The translations under genes were made by a program, and so were the position numbers. Positions 1 through 5,735 of a stretch of DNA of 5,907 bases are shown here, piece by piece. The notes below the pieces were generated by a model, which was not told the DNA's origin, ran no database searches, and was given only the letters and a program-made list of their open reading frames with translations. Origin of the DNA: an uncultured Prevotella sp. (GTDB lineage: Bacteria > Bacteroidota > Bacteroidia > Bacteroidales > Bacteroidaceae); NCBI GenBank assembly GCA_900546605.1, contig URDV01000142.1:1-5907 (forward strand). The letters run 5' to 3'. Within the stretch, counting starts at the first letter, position 1; each line of letters starts with the position of its first letter.

Positions 1-84
1 TGTCAAGTTTTTTAATCTATATAGCATTCAGATTTAAATATAACATAGTTATTTGTTAACCCGTTAACTAAAAAATCCGCTAAC
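1..84. repeat. Truncated, diverged copy of the 8-bp-unit foldback repeat (copy 1)
   Basis: The right arm shows 8-bp units in register: TTGTTAAC at 53-60, CCGTTAAC at 61-68, a decayed unit at 69-76 and CCGCTAAC at 77-84. Upstream, 1-52 resembles the core of the complete copies: TGTCAAGTTTTTTA at 1-14 matches TGTCATGTTTTTTA in the copy at 3275-3428, and CATTCAGATTTAAATATAAC resembles its CATTCTGACTTTAACATAAT. This copy lacks the AAGTA...TACTT inner hairpin of the other cores, and its left arm, if it exists, lies outside the window. It is recognisable only by comparison with the two complete copies. Confidence 0.7.
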
Positions 85-231
85 GGTTTTGTGCAACTTA
101 TGCTCTTGTGTATTTATGCATTCCGCTGTAAGCGGCAAAAAGATAAAAAATCTTCAATACGAAAATAACATACAACAATAAACTAAAAACTATGCATTCA
201 TTCCAAAAACAAAAGAAATATCATAAAAACC
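85..231. other. AT-rich intergenic stretch, no gene seen
   Basis: No reading frame with coding character is visible on either strand. The only small structures are a 5-bp hairpin, CCGCT-GTA-AGCGG at 123-135, without a downstream T-run, and the word TATGCATTC occurring twice (115-123 and 191-199). Neither supports an RNA gene by itself. The stretch lies between a degenerate repeat and the promoter of the first gene and is probably ordinary spacer. Confidence 0.5.
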
Positions 232-262
232 TTTGCCGACTATGCAGTTTGCACTAACTTTG
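232..262 (+). promoter_or_regulatory. Bacteroidetes-type promoter for the nuclease-domain gene and rsmE
   Basis: TTTG at 232-235 is followed after 19 bp by TAACTTTG at 255-262. This exactly fits the known primary sigma-factor consensus of Bacteroidetes, a -33 TTTG and a -7 TAnnTTTG. Transcription would start near 268-270, giving a leader of about 65 nt before the ATG at 334. It is the only clear promoter match in the intergenic regions of the window. Confidence 0.75.
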
Positions 263-313
263 AATTCGATTTACTTGCAAACACAAACCATGTTTCATGC
301 AATATAAAATAAA

Positions 314-319
314 AAGGAG
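314..319 (+). promoter_or_regulatory. Shine-Dalgarno-like AAGGAG with long spacing
   Basis: AAGGAG lies 14 nt before the ATG at 334, longer than the usual 5-9 nt. No other ATG, GTG or TTG falls between them, so it does not point to a different start. It is the only purine-rich ribosome-binding-like site before a gene in this window; the other starts follow AT-rich sequence, as is common in Bacteroidetes. Confidence 0.4.
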
Positions 320-333
320 CTGATAATTACAAT

Positions 334-927
334 ATGTACGATAACTATATTGAACTAAAGGTTGAAGGATTAACGCGCGGTAGAGAACTGCATGATGCCT
401 ACATATTGGTGCTTCGCGAAAAGCAAGGCGAACAATTTATGCCCATACTAATAGACCAAGCAGGGTATGAAATGATTATGGCCGCTTTACGCAATAAAGA
501 CTTTACTTGCTCACACCTTATGGTGAAACTGGCTTTACGTGTAGGAATGGTTCCTATTGGCATTAGAATTATGCAACCCGCTAATGGGCAAACCAAAGCC
601 CTCATCGACTTTGAACTCGTTAATGAGGTGGTTTCAATTACAACCCCCGTGGCTGAAGCTATTGTTACAGCCATCGAAACTAACTCAGCCTTGTGGGTAC
701 AACGACAAGCGTTTGAACGTCAAGCAAAAATTAATTCTTCGGGCGAACAAAACATGGCTCTGCCCATTACTGCTATGAATGATAAATTGCTCGACGAAGC
801 ATTAAAGGCCGCTGTTGCTGACGAAAACTTTGAGTTGGCATCCGTTCTGCATAAAGAATTGAGTAAACGACGTGACCAACATTCTGACTCAACAAATAAT
901 AATGTCGCCAATAGTGAGCAACTATAA
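334..927 (+). CDS. Bifunctional nuclease (BFN/DUF151) domain protein with C-terminal UVR motif
   Basis: The 197-residue protein has an N-terminal BFN (DUF151) region at about 1-120 and a UvrB/UvrC-type motif at about 149-181 (LDEALKAAVADENFELASVL, then HKELSKRR). The PILIDQAGYEMIMAAL stretch at 37-52 corresponds to the family's LPIxIGxxEAxxIxxAL signature. BFN proteins are small cytoplasmic proteins, some reported to have RNase and DNase activity; UVR motifs mediate protein contacts in UvrB/UvrC and some Clp-associated proteins. The family's second signature, close to DARPSDAIALA, is here SITTPVAEAIVTA at 101-113, lacking the Arg-Pro-Ser-Asp core, so nuclease activity is uncertain. The tail after residue 182 is polar and probably disordered. 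A promoter lies 72 bp upstream, and rsmE follows after 43 bp, suggesting co-transcription. Family assignment is firm; the biochemical role is inferred. Confidence 0.85.
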   Translation: MYDNYIELKVEGLTRGRELHDAYILVLREKQGEQFMPILIDQAGYEMIMAALRNKDFTCSHLMVKLALRVGMVPIGIRIMQPANGQTKALIDFELVNEVVSITTPVAEAIVTAIETNSALWVQRQAFERQAKINSSGEQNMALPITAMNDKLLDEALKAAVADENFELASVLHKELSKRRDQHSDSTNNNVANSEQL

Positions 928-970
928 GTAGATACTTTCTGCTTCATATACAAAGACAACGAATGAACTC

Positions 971-1732
971 ATGAAAGAAACTCACATATTTTATACTCCT
1001 CAAATAATTGATGGCATACATGAATTACCTGCAGACGAAGCTGGACATGCCATCAGGGTATTACGCTTAAAAGAGGGCGATGTCCTTACGCTTACCGATG
1101 GCATAGGACATTTTTACGACGCGTGCATTACGTTGGCTTCAACCAAACATTGCTGCTTTGAAGTCAATAGGCAATGGGACGACCAAAAGCTATGGCATGG
1201 CAACATTCATGTAGCTGTAGCTCCGACCAAAAACATGGATCGCATGGAATGGTTTGCCGAAAAGGCTACCGAAATAGGTATTGACCATATCAGTTTGCTC
1301 AATTGCAAAAACTCTGAGCGAAAGGTGGTAAAAACTGAAAGACTTGAAAAAATTGTGGTTGCGGCCATGAAGCAAAGCCATAAAGCTTTTAAACCTTTGG
1401 TTGACGAAATGATGCCTTTTAAGACCTTCATTCAAACGCCGCTTGAAGGCCAAAAGTTCATAGCACATTGCTACAGCCCTGATGAGGTGGATAATACCAG
1501 CAGCAATATTCACTTGTCAGGACGCAACTTTTTGGGCGATAAGGTGCAGCCTGAGGGCAACGCTACCGTGCTAATTGGTCCCGAGGGCGATTTTAGCATC
1601 GACGAGGTAAAAATGGCTGTTGAAGCTGGCTTTCAACCCATTAGTTTGGGCAAAAGCCGTTTACGTACCGAAACGGCTGCGCTCGTTGCTGTTCACCTTA
1701 TGTATTTGGCTAAACGTACTAAAGATGATTAG
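971..1732 (+). CDS. rsmE: 16S rRNA (uracil-1498-N3)-methyltransferase RsmE
   Basis: RsmE methylates N3 of U1498 in 16S rRNA of the 30S subunit, using S-adenosylmethionine. The 253-residue length is usual for the family. The N-terminal PUA-like RNA-binding domain carries HAIRVLRLKEGDVL at 26-39. The C-terminal SPOUT domain shows K87 with MDRMEWFAEKATEIGID at 89-105, AAMKQSHKA at 131-139, the cofactor-loop motif IGPEGDFSIDE at 202-212, and LGKSRLRTETAA at 226-237 forming the trefoil-knot region. GPEGD replaces the more common GPEGG, which I believe is frequent in Bacteroidetes. The ATG at 971 gives the full PUA start; an ATG at 963 is out of frame. No strong ribosome-binding site precedes it. 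It probably shares the promoter at 232-262 with the gene before it, and a possible hairpin overlaps its stop codon. Confidence 0.95.
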   Translation: MKETHIFYTPQIIDGIHELPADEAGHAIRVLRLKEGDVLTLTDGIGHFYDACITLASTKHCCFEVNRQWDDQKLWHGNIHVAVAPTKNMDRMEWFAEKATEIGIDHISLLNCKNSERKVVKTERLEKIVVAAMKQSHKAFKPLVDEMMPFKTFIQTPLEGQKFIAHCYSPDEVDNTSSNIHLSGRNFLGDKVQPEGNATVLIGPEGDFSIDEVKMAVEAGFQPISLGKSRLRTETAALVAVHLMYLAKRTKDD

Positions 1733-1783
1733 TTGTGATGCATGTGTTGGCACCACACGCAACTATAATGTGGCGAGTTTTTT
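1731..1783 (+). terminator. Possible hairpin with delayed T-run after rsmE
   Basis: AGTTGTG at 1731-1737 can pair with CGCAACT at 1758-1764 (7 pairs including one G-U). The enclosed segment holds a second short stem, GTG(T)TG against CACCAC, around 1744-1758. A run of six T lies at 1778-1783, about 14 nt beyond the stem, too far for a standard intrinsic terminator. It could be a weak terminator or transcript-end processing structure between rsmE and the next gene. Confidence 0.3.
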
Positions 1784-1824
1784 GATTGTAAACGTAAAAT
1801 AAATCAAAACTAAAGTATTTCATT

Positions 1825-3234
1825 ATGAACAAGTTAAGTAAGTCTACTATTACAAAGACTTTAATTGGGATAGGCGTCATCTTAGTACTTCTGTTACTTG
1901 CTTGGCTCTTATGGCCTAAACGTTATGATGAAATGATTCCAGCCCAAGCTAAGGCCGTGATTCGTATCGACCCACAGCAGCTAATGCAACAAAATTCGAC
2001 CAAGAGGGACAAAATATTAAAGCGTATAGCGCAAGCAAATAGCTGCTTAGACCTTTCACAACCTATTTATGGTGTGGTTACACCTAATGAATATTTGTGT
2101 GTGGTTGCCAAGGTTAAGAACGAGGACAACGTTAAAGTAATGCTCTCAAACATAGAGGGAAAAACCGTTGATATTGAGGACGAAGATAGCAGACATTGGA
2201 CATGGTTGGCCGATGGATGGTTGGCCTCGTGGGACGATAAAAGCTTTCTTTGCATAGGTCCTGGTGTGGCACAAGAGCGTGATGTGCTACGCCAAACCAT
2301 TAGCTCCATGGTTAACTCTGACGATAAGTTTGTTGACTCTCCTGCTTTTAAAACGCTTAAGGAGCAACCCTCAGCCATGCAAGTATATGCACAACTTGAT
2401 GCCATACCAACCCCTTACAACATGTTGCTTCGCTTTAGTGTGCCTGCAGACTGCGATCCTGCAGCTATACAAATTTTTGCTTCGGCTGAGGTGGCATTTA
2501 ATAATGGTGAATGTAACATTTCAAAACTCAGCTGTAACATAACAAGCGAAAATGCTGACATTGTAGCTGCTATTGATGACTACGAAAAGCAAAAGGGGTG
2601 CATAGAACTGAATGACAAGGGAACTATAAACAACACCCTCTTTTGCTTAGCAACACGCACGCAAGGCAAACCTTTGCTCCAATTGCTAAAAACTGATGCT
2701 ACGCTACGCGGTTTGCTCATGGGACTGAACCAAACATTTGATGCCGACCGTTTGTTAGGTAGCACAAATGGGCTGTTTAGCATCGAAATTGGTAGTTTTG
2801 CAAAGGATTGGACGCCTGCCTTTTGCATGAAAGCTGAAACACATACGCCTAACTTGTTTGCTGATGCCGACTACTGGATGGAATGTGCTCGAAAACAAAA
2901 AAATGTGACCTTGAAGCAATGTGCCGCTAACGAATTCTTTTTAAGTAATGACAAGCAGCAATTAAATTTTGGTGAACAAATGAAGCATAGCTTTATCTAC
3001 TTTGTTTCGCCCTCTATGAAGGAAAAAATAAATGTTCCATTTGTGGCCAAAAAATCGAACAAGGCAAGTGGTACGTTGGTATTCTTTCACATCAATACGC
3101 AATTACTTAATAATCAACCCTGTATGAAGCAGGGGCAGACTGCCTCGCTCATACACAAACTGCTACCTAATGCCTCGCATGGTATTACTTATACGGCACA
3201 AATGGGTCGCAAGGCTTCTCTCATAGTTGAATAA
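1825..3234 (+). CDS. Membrane-anchored extracytoplasmic protein of unknown function
   Basis: I do not recognise this 469-residue protein with certainty. Residues about 12-30 form one strong hydrophobic helix (LIGIGVILVLLLLAWLLW) after a lysine-containing N-terminus. There is no lipobox cysteine, so it reads as an uncleaved signal anchor with the rest in the periplasm. Directly after it comes MIPAQAKAVIRIDPQQL at 37-53. That pattern, 'Pxx(A/S)xxVxRxDxxxL' just after the anchor, recalls Bacteroidetes DUF4836-like and DUF3352-like proteins; this is from memory and weak. Other features are a tryptophan-rich patch (W125, W127, W132, W136) and 12 cysteines, all after the anchor, which would allow disulfides. 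No catalytic motif is visible. It lies 92 bp after rsmE without a clear promoter, and a foldback repeat follows 40 bp after the stop. Confidence 0.8.
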   Translation: MNKLSKSTITKTLIGIGVILVLLLLAWLLWPKRYDEMIPAQAKAVIRIDPQQLMQQNSTKRDKILKRIAQANSCLDLSQPIYGVVTPNEYLCVVAKVKNEDNVKVMLSNIEGKTVDIEDEDSRHWTWLADGWLASWDDKSFLCIGPGVAQERDVLRQTISSMVNSDDKFVDSPAFKTLKEQPSAMQVYAQLDAIPTPYNMLLRFSVPADCDPAAIQIFASAEVAFNNGECNISKLSCNITSENADIVAAIDDYEKQKGCIELNDKGTINNTLFCLATRTQGKPLLQLLKTDATLRGLLMGLNQTFDADRLLGSTNGLFSIEIGSFAKDWTPAFCMKAETHTPNLFADADYWMECARKQKNVTLKQCAANEFFLSNDKQQLNFGEQMKHSFIYFVSPSMKEKINVPFVAKKSNKASGTLVFFHINTQLLNNQPCMKQGQTASLIHKLLPNASHGITYTAQMGRKASLIVE

Positions 3235-3274
3235 GAAAAATAAATACTACACAATGGAGAAATGCTTGGGACTA

Positions 3275-3428
3275 GTTAAAAAGTTGACGGATTAACAAGT
3301 TGATTGGTTAACGAGTTAGCAGGTAAGTTTGTCATGTTTTTTAGCTTCTTACCATTCTGACTTTAACATAATAAGTAGCATATAGCATACTTACCCGTTA
3401 ACTCGTTAACCCGTCAGTTCATTAACCC
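3275..3428. repeat. Foldback repeat element with 8-bp tandem-unit arms (copy 2, complete)
   Basis: The left arm has six 8-bp units in exact register at 3275-3322, among them GTTGACGG (3283), ATTAACAA (3291), GTTAACGA (3307) and GTTAGCAG (3315). The core is 3323-3394. The right arm has four inverted units at 3395-3426: CCGTTAAC, TCGTTAAC, CCGTCAGT and TCATTAAC. Left and right units pair when folded; the second innermost pair (3307-3314 with 3403-3410) is perfect over 8 bp, and GGTAAGT/ACTTACC continues the stem into the core. The core also contains the small inverted repeat AAGTAGCATATAGCATACTT at 3373-3392. It fills most of the gap between the unknown membrane protein and the ABC ATPase. No reading frame lies inside. 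Confidence 0.9.
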
Positions 3429-3468
3429 ATTCCAAGAATTCTGCCAAAGGTAAAAACTTTATAACATA

Positions 3469-4113
3469 ATGCAAACCATTACTTTAAACAATGTTTTGCC
3501 TCACGTGTTTGCACAACGTAGCGACCTGCAAAGCGAGGTATGGAAACAGAACGTGAAGTTTGAAAAGAATAAACTCTACTTGGTAGAGGCTATGTCAGGT
3601 ACTGGTAAATCTACTCTTTGTAGCTACATCTTGGGCTACAGACACGACTACACGGGCGATGTGTGCTTTGACACAACTAATGTGAGCACGCTTGACGTGA
3701 AGGCTTGGGTCGACATACGCCAACATAGCATTAGCCACTTGTTTCAAGAGTTGCGCCTATTCCCTGAGCTAACTGCGCTCGAAAACGTGCAAATTAAGAA
3801 TAACCTAACAGGCTTTAAGTCTTTGAGCGAAATTAAAGAGTGGTTTGAACGCTTAGGCATAGCCGACAAACTAGATGCTAAAGTGGGACGCATGAGTTTT
3901 GGACAGCAGCAACGTGTGGCCATGATGCGTGCTTTAGTACAACCTTTTGACTTTATTTTAGCCGATGAACCTATTAGTCACCTTGACGACACGAACTCGG
4001 CTATAATGGCTGACATTATGATGACTGAGGCCAAAAAGCAGGGAGCGGGGGTTATTGTTACAAGTATTGGTAAGCACATGGTGCTGAATTATGACCAAAC
4101 CTTTAAGCTCTAA
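3469..4113 (+). CDS. ABC transporter ATP-binding protein, LolD/MacB-like, with altered motifs
   Basis: A single 214-residue nucleotide-binding domain that should sit on the cytoplasmic face of the FtsX-like permease encoded at 4347-5546. Motifs in order: Walker A AMSGTGKST at 41-49, Q-loop Q93 in LFQELRLFPELTALENV, signature MSFGQQQR at 142-149, Walker B FILADEP at 162-168 with D166 and E167, and D-loop SHLD at 170-173. The order and the LFPELTALENV segment match the LolD/MacB/FtsE group. Four positions depart from consensus: Ala for the first Walker A Gly, MSFGQ for LSGGQ, His within the usual SALD, and Ser199 (IVTSIG) where the H-loop histidine is expected (IVTHD). The catalytic Lys47, Asp166 and Glu167 remain, so ATP binding is likely but turnover may be slow. 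The ATG at 3469 lies 41 bp after the repeat, with no purine-rich site. Specificity cannot be read from sequence. Confidence 0.9.
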   Translation: MQTITLNNVLPHVFAQRSDLQSEVWKQNVKFEKNKLYLVEAMSGTGKSTLCSYILGYRHDYTGDVCFDTTNVSTLDVKAWVDIRQHSISHLFQELRLFPELTALENVQIKNNLTGFKSLSEIKEWFERLGIADKLDAKVGRMSFGQQQRVAMMRALVQPFDFILADEPISHLDDTNSAIMADIMMTEAKKQGAGVIVTSIGKHMVLNYDQTFKL

Positions 4114-4384
4114 GGGGGAGCACCAATTGGGGCTTGGCATATTTCAACGTGTCATTTTCCCCTCATACTACTTTTGCTAAGCGTATGGCACCTAAGAGTG
4201 GTAGATAACGCTTTTGCTCTAGATAGAGCATCAAGGTGCCACATTACTTAAGCCTCAGGGTGTTGCTCTGCTGGCCCTAGCCTATGCCCTACTCTACTTT
4301 GAGCTTCAGCAGCCCACCTTTGCTAACTTAACTTTTTTCTTACAAAATGAACCTAATATGGAAATTGCTCAGGCAGCACATTAG
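4091..4384 (+). pseudogene. Possible broken small or deleted membrane-protein gene between ATPase and permease
   Basis: The 233-bp gap between ATPase and permease reads as protein-like peptides in two alternating frames. The ATG at 4091, overlapping the ATPase end by 23 bp as in translational coupling, gives 29 codons ending near GLGIFQRVIFP, with a stop at 4178. From 4153 the next frame gives FPLILLLLSVW...RVVDNAFALD, stopping at 4249. The first frame resumes after a stop at 4220 with GVALLALAYALLYFELQQP and ends at 4382, 38 bp inside the permease gene. Joined by two compensating frame changes these make a roughly 95-residue protein with two hydrophobic helices. It could be a frameshifted small membrane protein, the ends of a second permease with an internal deletion, or chance. 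Base-calling errors at the C and T runs near 4155-4175 cannot be excluded. Confidence 0.35.
4186..4241 (+). other. Nested inverted repeats, possible RNA structure upstream of the permease
   Basis: TGGCACCT at 4186-4193 is perfectly complementary to AGGTGCCA at 4234-4241. Between them lies a second perfect hairpin, TGCTCT (4215-4220), loop AGAT, AGAGCA (4225-4230). Another near-palindrome, AGCACCAATTGGGGCT at 4119-4134, lies just after the ATPase stop. No T-run follows the stem, so it is not a standard terminator. It may be a structure tuning ATPase and permease expression; an 8-bp inverted repeat in such a gap can also arise by chance. Confidence 0.35.
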
Positions 4385-5546
4385 TTTATCACAATTTGCT
4401 GGTTTTTTCTTTGCCAACCTATTTGGTATGTGGGTGGTAATGCTGGGCATACAATTTTACAAAGACATCATACCTGTTTTTACTGAAGAGGATAGTTTCA
4501 TTAACAATAACTTTTTGGTAGTTTCAAAACACATTACCACGGTGGGCACGTTGTCGGGCCGTAATAATGCCTTTAGTACATACGACATAGACGATGTAGG
4601 TAAGCAGCCCTTTTGCAAAAAAGTGGGCGCATTTACTTCATCACAATACAAGGTGTCGGCCGCTATGAGCGTGCAAGGAGCCGAACCGCTTAACACAGAA
4701 ATGTTTTTTGAAGCCGTACCCGATAGCTTTGTCGACGCATCAGCCAAGGATTGGCAATACGCTCCTGGCAGCAAAGAGGTACCTGTTATATTGCCTCGTA
4801 CCTATATCGCTCTTTATAACTTTGGATTTGCCCAAAGCCGTAACTTACCTAAAGTGAGCGATGGCTTGGTGGGCATGATTGACATGAACATTTTTATTAA
4901 TGCCAATGGCCAACATGCACAATTTAAAGGTAAGGTGTTGGGCTTCTCAAGCAGATTGAACACCATTCTTGTTCCACAAAGTTTCATTGACTGGAGCAAC
5001 AATACCTATGAACCTGGAAAAACCGAGGATCCTTCACGCATTATTCTTGAAGTTAACAACCCAACCGATGCGCGCATAGCACAATATATGCAGCAAAAAG
5101 GTTACGATGTGGAGGACAACAAATTGGATGCAGGAAAAACTACTTACTTTTTAAGGGTGGTGGTGAGCATGGTTATGTTAGTGGGGCTACTCGTGAGTGT
5201 TCTCTCGTTCTATATACTCATGCTGAGCATTTATTTGCTGGTGCAAAAGAATACACAAAAACTCGAAAACTTGCTCCTGATTGGTTATAGTCCTAATCGT
5301 GTGAGCCGTCCCTATCAGCTCCTAACGTTGGGCATGAATGCGGCTACTCTTTTGTTAGCTTTTGCCCTACTCATAATTGTGCGCAATTACTACATGCATG
5401 TTATCGGGCTTATATTCCCCACACTCAAGAGTGGAAACATGTTGCCCGCGATTGCTGCTGGTGGTGGCATTTTTATCTTAGTTTCGGTGGTCAACATTGT
5501 AGCCATCCGCAATAAGGTTATGCACATATGGTTCCGTAAGGATTAA
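4347..5546 (+). CDS. ABC transporter permease, FtsX/MacB-like
   Basis: The 399-residue protein shows the FtsX/MacB layout: one helix at about 17-38 (FAGFFFANLFGMWVVMLGI), a large extracytoplasmic domain at about 40-268, then three helices at about 271-298, 325-347 and 366-387. The cytoplasmic loop after helix 2, NTQKLENLLLIGYSPNRV at 302-319, resembles the usual FtsX-family segment (R.kEigllralGas..qi) that contacts the ATPase. Such permeases do not form a channel but pass conformational change to the periplasm, as in MacB, LolCDE and FtsEX. The partner is almost certainly the ATPase at 3469-4113. The ATG at 4347 is the first after an in-frame TAA in the preceding 20 bases; no ribosome-binding site is seen. 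Two things are unusual: the gene is 233 bp from its partner rather than adjacent or overlapping, and a foldback repeat begins 17 bp after the stop. The substrate is unknown. Confidence 0.9.
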   Translation: MNLIWKLLRQHISLSQFAGFFFANLFGMWVVMLGIQFYKDIIPVFTEEDSFINNNFLVVSKHITTVGTLSGRNNAFSTYDIDDVGKQPFCKKVGAFTSSQYKVSAAMSVQGAEPLNTEMFFEAVPDSFVDASAKDWQYAPGSKEVPVILPRTYIALYNFGFAQSRNLPKVSDGLVGMIDMNIFINANGQHAQFKGKVLGFSSRLNTILVPQSFIDWSNNTYEPGKTEDPSRIILEVNNPTDARIAQYMQQKGYDVEDNKLDAGKTTYFLRVVVSMVMLVGLLVSVLSFYILMLSIYLLVQKNTQKLENLLLIGYSPNRVSRPYQLLTLGMNAATLLLAFALLIIVRNYYMHVIGLIFPTLKSGNMLPAIAAGGGIFILVSVVNIVAIRNKVMHIWFRKD

Positions 5547-5562
5547 GAACATTGGAAGACAG

Positions 5563-5715
5563 GTTAACGGGTTAATAGGTTGACAAGTTAACAGGTGGTT
5601 CGCTAAGTTTTTTATGTCTCTTACCATTCATACTTTAACATGAATAAGTAGCATATTGCATACTTACTTGTCAACTTATCAACCCGTTAACTCGTTACCC
5701 CATCACCCTGTTTAC
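5563..5715. repeat. Foldback repeat element with 8-bp tandem-unit arms (copy 3, complete)
   Basis: The left arm has four units at 5563-5594: GTTAACGG, GTTAATAG, GTTGACAA and GTTAACAG. The core is 5595-5667. The right arm has six inverted units at 5668-5715: TTGTCAAC (5668), TTATCAAC (5676), CCGTTAAC (5684), TCGTTACC (5692), CCATCACC (5700) and CTGTTTAC (5708), the outer ones diverging. The core shares near-identical sequence with the copy at 3275-3428, for example CTTACCATTC, ACTTTAACAT and AATAAGTAGCATAT in the same order and spacing. The hairpin AAGTAGCATATTGCATACTT at 5647-5666 corresponds to 3373-3392. The element fills the gap between the permease stop and the phosphotransferase start, ending 20 bp before that ATG. 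Confidence 0.9.
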
Positions 5716-5735
5716 TATTTTTTCCAACGCTTGTA

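Noticed and set aside
123..135. Terminator or small RNA at the CCGCT-GTA-AGCGG hairpin
   Set aside because: The stem is only 5 bp, is followed by A-rich rather than T-rich sequence on the + strand, and has no T-run after it on the - strand.
399..674. Minus-strand genes, including long antisense frames at 1190-1513, 2067-2405 and 4457-4774
   Set aside because: They lie wholly inside well-supported + strand genes, have no recognisable domain, and are explained as antisense shadows of those genes.
963..965. ATG at 963 as the rsmE start
   Set aside because: It is out of frame with the rsmE coding sequence; the ATG at 971 gives the expected PUA-domain start.
1781..1818. Promoter upstream of the unknown membrane protein gene
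   Set aside because: TTTG is present at 1781-1784, but no TAnnTTTG follows at the required 19-21 bp; TAAAGTATTT at 1811-1820 is a poor match at the wrong distance.
3275..3428. CRISPR array
   Set aside because: The repeated units are 8 bp, directly adjacent with no spacers, and inverted on the two sides of a core.
3275..3428. Integron attC site
   Set aside because: The attC core site is GTTRRRY, while the units here are mostly GTTAACNN with C at the sixth position, and there is no integrase or cassette structure. The 8-bp tandem register is not an attC feature.
5563..5715. Standard intrinsic terminator after the permease gene
   Set aside because: The inverted arms are AT-rich and far apart (73-bp core between them), and no T-run directly follows the right arm; the T-run at 5718-5723 lies after decayed units. 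A terminating role is possible but not of the standard type.
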